Source: Micromonospora matsumotoense
Lineage (GTDB): Bacteria > Actinomycetota > Actinomycetes > Mycobacteriales > Micromonosporaceae
Length of the DNA: 64,000 nt
Reading direction: 5' to 3'
Assembly (NCBI RefSeq): GCF_900091525.1
Contig: NZ_FMCU01000002.1
Coordinates: forward strand, 682,001-746,000
Both the position numbers and the translations under genes were made by a program. Numbering within the stretch: position 1 is the first letter of the stretch; each line of letters opens with the position of its first letter. The notes beneath the pieces were generated by a model. That model made no database searches and was not told the DNA's origin. It worked only from the letters and a program-made list of their open reading frames with translations. This document shows, piece by piece, positions 9,029 to 17,557 of the stretch.

Positions 9029-9661
9029 ATGCGCGTACCCGAGTGGGCGGTCCGGACCCGTACCGCCGTCACGGCGGTCACGGTCAGCGGCACCGCCGGG
9101 ATCGCCCTGATCGCCGCCGGACTGACCATCGGACCGGTCGGGCCACCCCAGCCGAGCATCGACGTCAGCGGCGGCAACAGCAGCCGCTCCCCGATCCCGG
9201 CCCTGCCCCGCTCGACGCCGGTCCGCATCGACATCGCGGCCATCGGCGTACACGCGGAACTGGTGCCGGTGGCCGGCGACCCGAACGGCACCCTGGAGGT
9301 GCCCCCACTGGACGCTCCCGCCGTCGCCGGCTGGTACCGGCCCGGGGCCAGCCCCGGCGAGGCGGGCAACGCCGTCGTCGTCGGACACGTCGACACCCGG
9401 GACGGGCCGGCGGTCTTCTTCGATCTCGGGCGGCTTCGCCCCGGCGACACCGTCCGGGTCACCCGCGCCGACGGGCGGGCGGTGACCTTCGCGGTCGACG
9501 GGGTCGGCACGTACCCGAAGCGGAGCTTCCCCACCGCGCTGGTCTATGGACCGGGCGGACCCGGGCCGGCGTTGCGCCTGGTCACCTGCGGGGGACGGTT
9601 CGACGAACGGTCCCGCGACTACTCCGACAACATCGTCGTGCGGGCCACCGCCGTCGGCTGA
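9029..9661 (+). CDS. Class F sortase
   Basis: A 210-residue extracytoplasmic transpeptidase with one N-terminal membrane segment (about residues 13-34). The catalytic His is in VVVGHVDT, the Cys in LRLVTCGGRFDE and the Arg in SDNIVVRA. The TCGG-x-FD-x(5)-Y-x-DN pattern is characteristic of actinobacterial class F sortases. Sortases cut a C-terminal sorting signal and link the protein to the cell wall or another acceptor. The gene lies 134 bp downstream of a surface protein with a matching C-terminal membrane helix and basic tail, which suggests a dedicated pair. It starts at an ATG after GGGGAGGACGGGCG. Confidence 0.9.
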   Translation: MRVPEWAVRTRTAVTAVTVSGTAGIALIAAGLTIGPVGPPQPSIDVSGGNSSRSPIPALPRSTPVRIDIAAIGVHAELVPVAGDPNGTLEVPPLDAPAVAGWYRPGASPGEAGNAVVVGHVDTRDGPAVFFDLGRLRPGDTVRVTRADGRAVTFAVDGVGTYPKRSFPTALVYGPGGPGPALRLVTCGGRFDERSRDYSDNIVVRATAVG

Positions 9662-9738
9662 CCGCCGCCCGACCGCACCACTGTCGCGCCGGCCTACTAC
9701 GGTGGGCCGGCGGACGGGCGGCGAGGCGGAGGTACGCG

Positions 9739-10848
9739 GTGGAGCGGCGAGCGCTGACGACCCTGCTCGGGCCCCGGCTCCACACCCTGGTCGGCCGGCT
9801 GCGCCGACAGGCCGGGGAGACCGCCACCGGCGCCACCCGACGGGTCAACCCGGATGCCGTCGTCGACTGCGCGGTCTATGTCAACGGCCGCCGGGAGACC
9901 GGCCGGCTGCACTACGCCGACGCGTACGCCCGGGCCCGGCGCAGCCGCAACGCGTTCGTCTGGTTGGGACTGCACGACCCGGGCGCGGCGGTGCTCGCCG
10001 CCGTCGGGCAGGTCTTCGGCCTCGACGAGCTGACCGTCGCACAGGCCCTCACCGACGGGCACCGGCCCACCGTGCAACGGCACGGCCCGGTCACCCTGCT
10101 GGTGCTGCGCACCGCCGCCTACGTCGCCGAGGGGGAGCTGACCGCGACCTCCGAGGTGGTGGACACCGGTGACGTGATGGTGCTGCTCGGCGACCGGTTC
10201 GTGGTCACCGTCCGGCACGGCGCCTCCGGCGCCCTCGCGCCGGTCCGCCGCGAGATCCAGGGCCGCCCGTCACTGCTCGCCGAGGGCCCGTGGGCGGTGG
10301 CGTACGCGGTGACCGCCCGGATGGTCGACCTCTACCTGGAGGTCGCCGCCCACCTCGAGCAGGACCTGGAACGGGTCGAGGAGAGCGTCTTCGCCCCCGA
10401 CCGCAACGCCGACATCCAGCAGATCTACCAGCTCAAACGGGAGTTGGTGGAGTTCAAGCGGGCGGTGCTGCCGCTCCAGGAGCCGCTGCGCGCCCTGGTC
10501 TCCGGCCCGGACGGCGGCCCTCCTGCGGGGCTGCGCCGCTGGTACGTCGACGTGGAGGGCCGGTTGACCCGGGCCGTCGACCGGATCACCTCCTACGACG
10601 AACTGCTCAACTCGATCCTCCAGTCCCGGCTGACCCAGCTCGCGGTCGACCAGAACAACGACATGCGCAAGATCGCGGCGTGGGCGGCGATCGCCGCCAC
10701 CCAGACCGCGGTGGCCGGCGTCTACGGGATGAACTTCGCCCGGATGCCCGAACTGTCCTGGCGGTACGGCTACCCGGCCGCGCTGGCGCTGATGGCGACG
10801 GCGGCGTTCACCCTGCACCGGATGTTCCGCCGCTCCGGCTGGCTCTGA
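9739..10848 (+). CDS. corA: CorA-family magnesium/divalent cation transporter
   Basis: A 369-residue protein with the CorA fold: a large cytoplasmic N-terminal domain, a long helical stalk (QDLERVEESVFAPDRNADIQ onward) and two C-terminal membrane helices. The signature of the family, YGMNF, lies between the helices (AVAGVYGMNFARMPEL). The tail RMFRRSGWL is basic, as expected on the cytoplasmic side. CorA forms pentamers that move Mg2+ or Co2+ down the membrane potential. The start GTG at 9739 follows GCGGAGG with good spacing. It sits 78 bp after the sortase gene without an obvious terminator between them, so partial co-transcription is possible though functionally unrelated. Confidence 0.92.
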   Translation: MERRALTTLLGPRLHTLVGRLRRQAGETATGATRRVNPDAVVDCAVYVNGRRETGRLHYADAYARARRSRNAFVWLGLHDPGAAVLAAVGQVFGLDELTVAQALTDGHRPTVQRHGPVTLLVLRTAAYVAEGELTATSEVVDTGDVMVLLGDRFVVTVRHGASGALAPVRREIQGRPSLLAEGPWAVAYAVTARMVDLYLEVAAHLEQDLERVEESVFAPDRNADIQQIYQLKRELVEFKRAVLPLQEPLRALVSGPDGGPPAGLRRWYVDVEGRLTRAVDRITSYDELLNSILQSRLTQLAVDQNNDMRKIAAWAAIAATQTAVAGVYGMNFARMPELSWRYGYPAALALMATAAFTLHRMFRRSGWL

Positions 10849-11385
10849 CCCCGCGGGCCGGCTCTGACCCTGCGGCCGGGGCGACTCCGCCCCATCGCGC
10901 CGAATGTCCGTTTCGACCCCGCACGGGGTCGGTCGGGGCGGGGCGGCGGCGTCGTCCCGTGGGCGGACGGCGGCGCGGTCCACCGGCCACTCGTCCAGGC
11001 GGGCTTCCAGCCGGCCCCGGTCGGGGCGGTGATCCTGGGGACGGGTGCCCGCCGCCGGTGTCCGATTCCGCTGCCGGGCGGTGGTGTGGTGACCACCGGC
11101 GCGTCCGGTTCCGGGCCCGGTGTCCCGTGGTCGGGGCCACCCCCACGACGGAATCGCCGCCGGGGCCACGGCGTTATACCTGGCATACCACCGCCACTCC
11201 CCCGGGAGACGGCCCCGGAACACCGACCACGGAATGCGGTCGCCACCGGGCTGGTTACACCCCCTCGGACACCCGCGCAGGTCCCCCCGACCGCCGGGCC
11301 GATCCCCACCCGGACTTCCCCCTCCCGGCGACGCCCATCCCCCTCTGGGCGTCCGCCACACCCCCGACCAGAGGAGCACGCCACC
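10849..11385. other. 537-bp stretch without a recognisable gene
   Basis: The region between corA and the secreted C39-like gene is G+C-rich with a few short hairpins near the corA stop (GGGGCGACTCCGCCCC). Open frames on both strands have compositions typical of antisense noise. It probably carries the promoter for the gene at 11386; no specific promoter or riboswitch could be assigned. Confidence 0.5.
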
Positions 11386-12039
11386 ATGCGTACCGATCTG
11401 ATCCGCAAGACCGCCCTCACCGCCGCCGGCCTCGCCTTCACCACCGGCGCCATCGCCGGCCCCCTCACCGCCGCCCACACCGCCCACGCCGCCACCCCCA
11501 CCGCGTCGGTGCAGACCGACCGCAAGCCCCACGGCGAGCGTGAACTGAAGGTCGACTACGCCGCCCAGCCCAACTTCTACTACTGCGGCCCCGCCGCCAC
11601 CCGCAACGCCCTGACCGTCCAGGGCAAGAACATCGACGTAGACGCCATGGCCAAGGTCATGGGCACCACCGAGGACGGCACCAACAGCATCAACGACATC
11701 ACCCCCGTCCTGAACAAGGAAACCGGCCGCAAGGCCTACGAAAGCACCGAGATCCGCAGCACCAAGGCCGACGACAAGCAGACCGACGAGTTGCGTGCCG
11801 ACATCGTCCGCACCGTGGACGACGGCCGGGCCGTGGTCGCCAACATCGCCGGCACCGCCACCGACACCGACGGCAACACCCACGCCTTCGAAGGCGGCCA
11901 CTACATCAGCGTCGTCGGCTACCGCGACAACGGAAAGACCGTCACCATCGCCGACTCCGCCAACCCCGACACCGCCGCCTACCGGATCAGCGTCGACAAC
12001 CTCGCCGACTGGATCGCCACCCGCGGCTACACCTCCTGA
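11386..12039 (+). CDS. Secreted C39-like cysteine peptidase family protein
   Basis: A 217-residue exported protein. A Sec signal peptide covers about residues 1-36 (basic start, hydrophobic core, cleavage after AHA). The mature part begins the C39-like papain fold with QPNFYYCGPAATRNAL, in which Cys is the predicted nucleophile. GGHYISVVGY carries the His and TVTIADSANP the Asp, so the catalytic triad looks complete. Family members process peptides or modify secreted proteins; no ABC transporter or bacteriocin gene is adjacent, so a stand-alone secreted protease is likely. The start is ATG 11386 after GAGGAGCACGCCACC. A perfect 20-bp terminator follows directly. Confidence 0.82.
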   Translation: MRTDLIRKTALTAAGLAFTTGAIAGPLTAAHTAHAATPTASVQTDRKPHGERELKVDYAAQPNFYYCGPAATRNALTVQGKNIDVDAMAKVMGTTEDGTNSINDITPVLNKETGRKAYESTEIRSTKADDKQTDELRADIVRTVDDGRAVVANIAGTATDTDGNTHAFEGGHYISVVGYRDNGKTVTIADSANPDTAAYRISVDNLADWIATRGYTS

Positions 12040-12045
12040 CCCACA

Positions 12046-12090
12046 CACGAACCGGGCCGACCCCCACCACGGGGGTCGGCCCGGTTCGTG
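12046..12090 (+). terminator. Perfect long hairpin terminator
   Basis: A 20-bp perfect inverted repeat (CACGAACCGGGCCGACCCCC and its complement) with a 5-base loop, starting 7 bases after the stop codon at 12039. There is no long T tract, as is usual for actinobacterial terminators. Confidence 0.88.
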
Positions 12091-12104
12091 GGGCATGCGG
12101 CAGG

Positions 12105-12509
12105 ATGGACGTCGTGGCCAAACACGCATCCCGGCGGTCCTGCCCCTGTGGCACCGGCCTGCCGTACGACGACTGCTGCGGGCCCCTGCACCGGGGCGAC
12201 GGCGCGGCCCCGACGGCGGAGGCGTTGATGCGGTCCAGGTTCAGCGCCTTCGCCGTCGGCGACCCCGGCTACCTGTTGCGCAGCTGGCACTCCCGCACCC
12301 GGCCGAGCCGGCTGCGACTCGACCCCGCCCAGCGGTGGACCCGGTTGGAGATCGTCGACCGCACCCGCGGCGGCCTGCTCGACAGCACCGGCACGGTGGC
12401 GTTCCGCGCCCACTACCGGGACGCCGGACAGCCGGGCATCGTGGACGAGCACAGCCGGTTCGTCCGGGAGGACGGCAGCTGGGTCTACCTGGACGCGCTA
12501 CCGCGCTGA
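12105..12509 (+). CDS. YchJ/UPF0225 family protein with SEC-C motif
   Basis: A 134-residue protein of the YchJ family. The N-terminus carries the metal-binding SEC-C motif CPCGTGLPYDDCCGPLH (about residues 13-29), which binds one zinc ion. The YchJ core follows with LMRSRFSAF, a block found in almost all members, then YLLRSWH and a C-terminal cystatin-like fold ending SRFVREDGSWVYLDA. The biochemical role of the family is unknown; a link to protein folding or translocation has been suggested from the SEC-C zinc motif. It starts with ATG 12105, 14 bp after the preceding terminator, so it must have its own promoter. It is convergent with the MFS gene at 12612. Confidence 0.9.
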   Translation: MDVVAKHASRRSCPCGTGLPYDDCCGPLHRGDGAAPTAEALMRSRFSAFAVGDPGYLLRSWHSRTRPSRLRLDPAQRWTRLEIVDRTRGGLLDSTGTVAFRAHYRDAGQPGIVDEHSRFVREDGSWVYLDALPR

Positions 12510-12524
12510 TCCCGGCAGCGCCGC

Positions 12525-12556
12525 CCCGCCGCCGGGGCCCGGGCCCCGGCGGCGGG
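12525..12556. terminator. Bidirectional hairpin between convergent genes
   Basis: A 32-bp perfect palindrome (left half CCCGCCGCCGGGGCCC) lies 15 bp after the ychJ stop and 55 bp from the convergent MFS stop. It can form the same stem in either transcript. Confidence 0.75.
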
Positions 12557-12611
12557 CGTCGGCCCTTCGGCAACGCGTCCGACGCCGCCCGCCCGCCGCC
12601 GCGGTGCCGGC

Positions 12612-13895
12612 TCACGAAACCACCCGTGCCGGCGGGCGGGCCTGCGGCACCGCACCGGACCGCCCCGACACCAGCAACGCGGCGGCGACCAGCAGGTAGG
12701 GCACGGCCGCCACCATGAACGCCGCCGGGTGCCCGGCCGACGCGGCGACCACCGCGTAACCGCCGTAGGCGACGATCATCGCCAGGTCGGTGCCCATCCC
12801 GGCGACCGAGGTGACGGTGGCCCGCCCCGGGCCGGTGATCCGGGCCTGCAACCGGGCGTCGGCGAGCACGGTGGCCAGTTGCAGGGCGCAGAACGCCACG
12901 CCGAGCAGCACGAAGCCACCGGGATGTCGGACGGCGGCCCCGCCGACCAGCGCGACCACGGCCAGGACGAGCAACGCCGCGTACCCCCGGGTGGACAGTC
13001 GCTCCGCCGTCGGGGCGAGCAGACCGCCGACGGTCATCCCGAGCCAGACCGGCAGGAGCAGCAGCGGCACCGTGGACGCCGGGACGCCGGTGCCGCGGGC
13101 CAGCAGCGGGGTGTACTCGTCGAGGGTGCCCCAGACCGCCGTCACCGCCGGGACGAGCAGCACGGCCGCCCGTACCCGCCGGTCGGCGCGCGCCTCGGTG
13201 AGGCCGGTGCGCAGGCTCACCCACCAGCCCTGCTCGGCCCCCACCCCGTCGGGCACGCCGTCCGGCGACGCGGTCGGGCCGGTGGGTGGCAGCGGGGCGG
13301 GCACGGCGGGGCGGTGTTCCGGGAACCGGGTGGCCACGGCGGCGGCGAGCACACCGGACAGCACGCTCGCCGCGCCGACCGCCGGGTATCCACCGACGGC
13401 GAGGACCGGGCCGGCCAGGCCGAGCGAGGCGAGCACGCCGAGCACCCCGGCGGTCCGGGCGCGACCCATCGTGCGGGCATACCGGCCGGCAGCGCCGAGC
13501 CGGTCGAGTTCGGTGTAGACCAACGCCTCCAGGGCGCCGGAGCCGAGCGCGCCGGCTGCCCCCCAGAGGACGAAGCCGAGCGCGAACGCCCACCACGACG
13601 GCGTCAGCACCCACAGCGCGAAGCAGGCCCCGGTGAGCAGCGGCGCGAGGCAGAGCAGCAGGCGGCGGGAGACGGTGTCGGCCCAGGCCCCGGACGGGAC
13701 CTCCAGCACGATCGCGGTCACCGACCAGAGCACGAAGAGCCCGGAGATCTGACCGACGGTGAGGCCGATGTCGCCGAACAGCAGGACGTACACCGGGTAG
13801 AGCAGCACGAGGTCGCTGAGGAACAGGTAGCAGTAGAGCATGGTCGACAGCCGGCGGACACGGGTGTCGGGCACCCGCGAGCAGGTGAGGGTCAT
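12612..13895 (-). CDS. MFS transporter
   Basis: A 427-residue membrane protein with about 12 hydrophobic segments. The conserved loop between helices 2 and 3 appears as EVPSGAWADTVSRRLLL, a form often seen in MFS proteins related to antibiotic exporters. A longer central cytoplasmic loop (PEHRPAVPAPLPPTGPTA) separates the two six-helix halves. The substrate is unknown. The ATG at 13895 gives a short soluble lead of about 18 residues before helix 1. The gene is preceded by a 198-bp spacer and separated from the channel gene by a strong terminator, so it is probably its own unit. Confidence 0.85.
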   Translation of the reverse strand: MTLTCSRVPDTRVRRLSTMLYCYLFLSDLVLLYPVYVLLFGDIGLTVGQISGLFVLWSVTAIVLEVPSGAWADTVSRRLLLCLAPLLTGACFALWVLTPSWWAFALGFVLWGAAGALGSGALEALVYTELDRLGAAGRYARTMGRARTAGVLGVLASLGLAGPVLAVGGYPAVGAASVLSGVLAAAVATRFPEHRPAVPAPLPPTGPTASPDGVPDGVGAEQGWWVSLRTGLTEARADRRVRAAVLLVPAVTAVWGTLDEYTPLLARGTGVPASTVPLLLLPVWLGMTVGGLLAPTAERLSTRGYAALLVLAVVALVGGAAVRHPGGFVLLGVAFCALQLATVLADARLQARITGPGRATVTSVAGMGTDLAMIVAYGGYAVVAASAGHPAAFMVAAVPYLLVAAALLVSGRSGAVPQARPPARVVS

Positions 13896-14046
13896 CAGGG
13901 CCTTTCCACGGGACGGAACGGACGCGGGAGGTACGGCGTCCGCGGCGGCCCGCGGTTTCGGCCTTCAGGGCCGGATCAACATCGCCAGGTCATGCGCCGA
14001 TGCTAGCCCGACCCGGTCCGGAGCGCGGCCCCGGCGGAGGTGCAAC

Positions 14047-14084
14047 GGCGGCGGGGCGGGACCGTCCGGTCCCGCCCCGCCGCC
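14047..14084 (-). terminator. Terminator of the mechanosensitive-channel gene
   Basis: A 16-bp perfect stem (GGCGGCGGGGCGGGAC with its complement) and 6-base loop, ending 10 bases from the stop codon at 14094. Confidence 0.82.
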
Positions 14085-14093
14085 TGCGCCCGG

Positions 14094-15158
14094 TCAACGG
14101 CGGGGCATGCCCGGGTCGAGCGGGGGGATGACCATGGTGGCCTCACTGTCGGTGGTGGACCCGTCGACCGGGCCGGCCTGGCGCGGCACCGGAACGCCGG
14201 ACGCGTCGGTCGCGTGCGGGCCCGGGGTTACGGGTGGGGTCGGTTCCCCGTCGGCAGGACGGGACACGACCTGGGTCTGCTCCGCCTCGTCGGGTCGCGG
14301 CACGACCTGGGTCGCCTCGACGTCGTCGGGGCGGGTCACCACCTGGGTACGCTCGGCGTCGTCGTCCCGCGGCGTCGGCGGGGTGGGCGCGACGACGGTG
14401 GGCACCGACGGGGTGCGCTCGGCCTCCGCGTACGGGCTCAGCCGGGCCTCGACGTCCCGCCGCCCCGCCTGGTAGGCGCGCGCGTGGGTGGCGATGGTGC
14501 GGGACTCCTGCTCGGCACGGGTCAGCCAGGACTCCCAGCGGGCCTGCATCGGACGGATCAGACCGCCGCCGACCCCGACGACGAGGATGCCGCCGACGGT
14601 GGCGAGGACGGCGATCAGCACCGGCGTGGTGACCGCGGTGGCGACACCGATCTGATTGAGCGCGGCGATCACCCCCAGCCCGAGGATGAACACGGAGGCG
14701 ATGTTGGCCAGCACCCGGCCGTAGGACAGGCCACCGAGCGCGCTGCTGATGATGTCCTTGACCGCGTTGGCGATCGCGGCGGCGACCACCACGATGACGA
14801 TCGCGACGAACGCCCGGGGCAACCAGGCGATCACCCCGGCGATGAGGTCGGAGATCGGGTTGGGCCCCCAGATGCCGAAGGCGAGTTGGAGGGTCACCAG
14901 CAGCACGCCGTAGTAGGCGAGCTTGGCGACGATGTCGCTGGCGTCGTAGCGGGAGCGGGCCAACGCGGTCTTGATGCCGCCGCGCTCGACGGCCCGGTCG
15001 AAGTGCACCCGGTCCAGCACCCTGTCGACGATCTTGCGGACGGCCTTCGCGATCAACCAGCCGGCCACCAGGATCGCCGCGAAGGCGACCGCCTTGGGCA
15101 GGAAGAGCAGCACCGCGCGGAGGGCGTCACCCGCTGCGTCGCCGAAGTTGTCTGTCAT
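14094..15158 (-). CDS. Mechanosensitive-channel-like membrane protein with TQVV-repeat tail
   Basis: A 354-residue protein. Residues 1-210 hold about five membrane segments arranged as in conserved TM-helix/MscS-like proteins: KAVAFAAILVAGWLIAKAVRK, then VAKLAYYGVLLVTLQLA, AFVAIVIVVVAAAIANAVK and two more. Gly/Ala-rich helices such as GGILVVGVGGGLI could line a pore. The full MscS beta domain is absent. The remaining 140 residues are a disordered acidic/proline tail with three exact 12-residue repeats containing TQVV, plus a related TMVI near the end. A GGAGG ribosome site precedes ATG 15158. The next gene upstream encodes a kinase-like receptor, so the Thr residues may be phosphorylation or FHA-binding sites; that is inference. 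Confidence 0.82.
   Translation of the reverse strand: MTDNFGDAAGDALRAVLLFLPKAVAFAAILVAGWLIAKAVRKIVDRVLDRVHFDRAVERGGIKTALARSRYDASDIVAKLAYYGVLLVTLQLAFGIWGPNPISDLIAGVIAWLPRAFVAIVIVVVAAAIANAVKDIISSALGGLSYGRVLANIASVFILGLGVIAALNQIGVATAVTTPVLIAVLATVGGILVVGVGGGLIRPMQARWESWLTRAEQESRTIATHARAYQAGRRDVEARLSPYAEAERTPSVPTVVAPTPPTPRDDDAERTQVVTRPDDVEATQVVPRPDEAEQTQVVSRPADGEPTPPVTPGPHATDASGVPVPRQAGPVDGSTTDSEATMVIPPLDPGMPRR
14265..14372 (-). repeat. Three tandem 36-bp coding repeats (TQVV tail)
   Basis: Units begin near 14265, 14301 and 14337 with CACGACCTGGGT, CACGACCTGGGT and CACCACCTGGGT on the plus strand. Each encodes 12 residues of the form E-x-T-Q-V-V-x-R-P-x-x-x in the channel-like protein. Confidence 0.85.
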
Positions 15159-15240
15159 CCGTGTTCCTCCACCGTCAGTCGGTCGACCCCCGAAGCTACC
15201 CCCGGCCGGGCCGCCGGAAACTCCGGTGGGGATCGGCCGG

Positions 15241-16863
15241 TCAGTCCGACGTGCAGGCGGGCAGCAGGGACACCACCACCGGGCCGGCGGGCGCCGAGGC
15301 GTTGCCGGCGTCGTCGACGGCGATCACCTGGACCGCGATCCTGGTGACCGAGGCGGGCGTCGGCAGGTCGCCGAGGGTGCCCTGGTAGGCATCCGGACCG
15401 GTCCGGGCCATGGCGACGGTGCGGGTGGTCCCGTCGAGGGTGTAGCGGAACGACACCCGGAGCAGGTCGCCGGCGGCCCGGTCGTCGACGACCGTGGCGG
15501 TGACCGTGGTCGAGGTGACCGCGTCGGCGCAGCCCTTCGGCTCCACAGTGGCCGAGCTGGCGTCCAGGGACGACACCGTCGGTGGGAACACGTCGGGGGG
15601 CAGCAGCGGGCTGATGGCCGTGGCCGGTGGCGTGGGGCCCGGGGTGCGTACCCGGGTGGTGGTCGCGGCGACCGACCGGGCGGGGGCGGTGGTGGGCGGC
15701 GGGCCGGTGGTGGTCGCCGCCGGGTTGGGGCTGCGGCTCGGCTCCGGCGGCACCACGCTGATGGCCGGCGCGGCAGCGAGCGGCGCGGGGCTGCGGGTGG
15801 CGGCGGCGGTGGCGCCCGGCCCGGCGGCCCCGTCGGCGAGGGTGAACGACCCGGGCCGGCGGGCGACGTAACCCAGCCCGACGACACCGACCAGCAGGGC
15901 TGTGGTCAGCCCGACCCCGACCAGGGCGTTGCGGGTGCCGCCGCGCCGGTAGCCGGGGCGCGGCTCGGCGGCCGGGTCGACGGCAGCCGGGTCGGGGTGC
16001 GCGGGCGCACCGTCGGGGAAGGGGAGGAACGCGGCGAGCAGCGCGACCCGCTGGGCCAGCTGACGTCGGCCCCGCTCCTCCCAGTCCCCGCCGTACGAGC
16101 GGGCGGCGGTGTGTTCCAGCTCGGCGAGGAAGATCTCGGCGGGCTGGGTGCGGTCGGCGGGGCACCAGGCCAGCCCGTGGTGGAGCAGGTCGTGCACGGG
16201 GGCGGGGGTCGGGGTGCCCGGGATCGGGGCGGCGCTGTGCTGCGCGCGCAGGGTGGCCAGGTCCCGACCGTCGTAGGGGGGCCGGCCGGTGAGGCACTCG
16301 AAGAACGTCGCGGTGGCGGCGTAGATGTCACCGGCCGGCTCGGCGGGAGCACCGGTCCACTGCTCGGGGGCCAGGTGGTCGGGGTTGCCGGCCGGCGGGG
16401 CGAGGCCGAATCCGGTGAGCTTGGGCCAGCCGTCGCCCGTGACGAGGACGTTCTCCGGCCGGTGGTCGCGGTGCACCACGCCCCGCGCGTGCGCGGCGGC
16501 GAGCCCGGCGAGGGAACCCTTGAGGATGCAGAGCGCGGCCTCCGGCCCGATGGGCCCGTGCGCGCGCAGCAGGTGGCGCAGCGTCACCCCGTCGACCAGT
16601 TCGGTCACGATCGCGGCGGCCGAGTGCGTCTCGGCGTACTCGAAGAGGCGGCAGACGTACGGGTCGTCCACCTCGACCAGCAGTCGCGCCTGCTCCCGGA
16701 AGGCCATCCGGAAGGCGGGATCGTCGCCGAGGGACGGCGGGAGGTAGCGGATGGCGACCGGGGTGCCGGTGGCGTCGTGGGTGGCGAGCAGCACCCGGCC
16801 GGACGTGCCCGCGCCGAGCTGCCGTACCGGGGTGTAGCCGGACAACCGCCAGTCGCCGGTCAC
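15241..16863 (-). CDS. Ser/Thr kinase-like membrane receptor, probable pseudokinase
   Basis: A 540-residue protein: kinase-like domain (about 8-255), one membrane helix (312-333), a Pro/Ser/Thr-rich extracellular linker and a C-terminal beta-rich domain with two Cys residues. The fold is Hanks-type: G-loop GAGTSGRV, HRDHRPENV at 131-139 and APEQW. Three key positions differ from active kinases. The ATP-anchoring Lys of VAIK is Arg39, the catalytic-loop Lys is Arg135, and the DFG Asp is Gly151 (GFG). HRD Asp133 and Asn138 remain. It is therefore likely inactive or very weak and may act as a sensor or scaffold. The start is GTG 16863. It lies just upstream of the TQVV-tailed channel gene, probably in one operon. 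Confidence 0.88.
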   Translation of the reverse strand: MTGDWRLSGYTPVRQLGAGTSGRVLLATHDATGTPVAIRYLPPSLGDDPAFRMAFREQARLLVEVDDPYVCRLFEYAETHSAAAIVTELVDGVTLRHLLRAHGPIGPEAALCILKGSLAGLAAAHARGVVHRDHRPENVLVTGDGWPKLTGFGLAPPAGNPDHLAPEQWTGAPAEPAGDIYAATATFFECLTGRPPYDGRDLATLRAQHSAAPIPGTPTPAPVHDLLHHGLAWCPADRTQPAEIFLAELEHTAARSYGGDWEERGRRQLAQRVALLAAFLPFPDGAPAHPDPAAVDPAAEPRPGYRRGGTRNALVGVGLTTALLVGVVGLGYVARRPGSFTLADGAAGPGATAAATRSPAPLAAAPAISVVPPEPSRSPNPAATTTGPPPTTAPARSVAATTTRVRTPGPTPPATAISPLLPPDVFPPTVSSLDASSATVEPKGCADAVTSTTVTATVVDDRAAGDLLRVSFRYTLDGTTRTVAMARTGPDAYQGTLGDLPTPASVTRIAVQVIAVDDAGNASAPAGPVVVSLLPACTSD

Positions 16864-16992
16864 CCGCCGGCCTTTCCGGTCCGTCGGGACTGGTCACAGG
16901 TCAGGGCCACACTGATCATTCTCACCCGGGGCGAGCTGCGGTGAATCGGCGCAACGGGTGTTTTCTCGCGTCCGGACGTCTGTCCCCGGAGA

Positions 16993-17547
16993 TTAGTTCC
17001 GGTCACCCCGGTGCCGGCTACGGTCGTCAGGCGGGGTGACCGGGCCGCCGTCGGTGGGGCCGGCGGGGACCAGGTCGGGGGCGACGTCGGCGATCCGCTG
17101 CCGCATCGACCGCTGCCGCAGCGCCGCCAGCGCCTCGTCGACGAGCCGGCTCAGCGGGTACGCCAGCTCCGCCTCGAACCGGCGGGCGGCGGTGACGGTG
17201 GCCGCGTACTCGGCGTGCAGGACGGGCAGCAGGTCCCGGGCCCGGTCGGTGGGGGTGACGACGCGTTGCCGGGCGTCGGTGCCGGGAGCGAGGGTGACCA
17301 GCCCGTCGGCCGTCATCCGGGCGACGGTCTGGCTGGCGGCGGAGTGGGTCACCCCGGTCGCCTCGGCCAGGGTACGGATCGACGCCGACCCGAGCCGGTC
17401 CAGCGCGATCAGCACCGGGGTGTAGCGGGGTCGGAAGCCGGTCAGTCCGAGGTCGGCATAGCCGGCGGCGACGTCGCCGTCGAGCAGCTCCAGCAGGTGG
17501 CGCAGCCGGGTGCCGAGCAGTGCGGGGTCGGACGGTTCGTCAGCCAT
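16993..17547 (-). CDS. MarR family transcriptional regulator
   Basis: A 184-residue winged-helix repressor. The DNA-binding region runs LGSASIRTLAEATGVTHSAASQTVARM (recognition helix) and continues into the wing with LVTLAPGTDARQRVVTPTDRA. Helices at both ends would form the dimer interface. The C-terminal 25 residues are a polar tail not typical of the family core. MarR proteins usually repress their own gene and a neighbour and release DNA on binding a small ligand. The divergent prolyl aminopeptidase gene starts 50 bp away, and a 12-bp palindrome lies between them, so it is the likely target. Start ATG 17547. Confidence 0.9.
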   Translation of the reverse strand: MADEPSDPALLGTRLRHLLELLDGDVAAGYADLGLTGFRPRYTPVLIALDRLGSASIRTLAEATGVTHSAASQTVARMTADGLVTLAPGTDARQRVVTPTDRARDLLPVLHAEYAATVTAARRFEAELAYPLSRLVDEALAALRQRSMRQRIADVAPDLVPAGPTDGGPVTPPDDRSRHRGDRN

Positions 17548-17557
17548 GCCGTATTGT

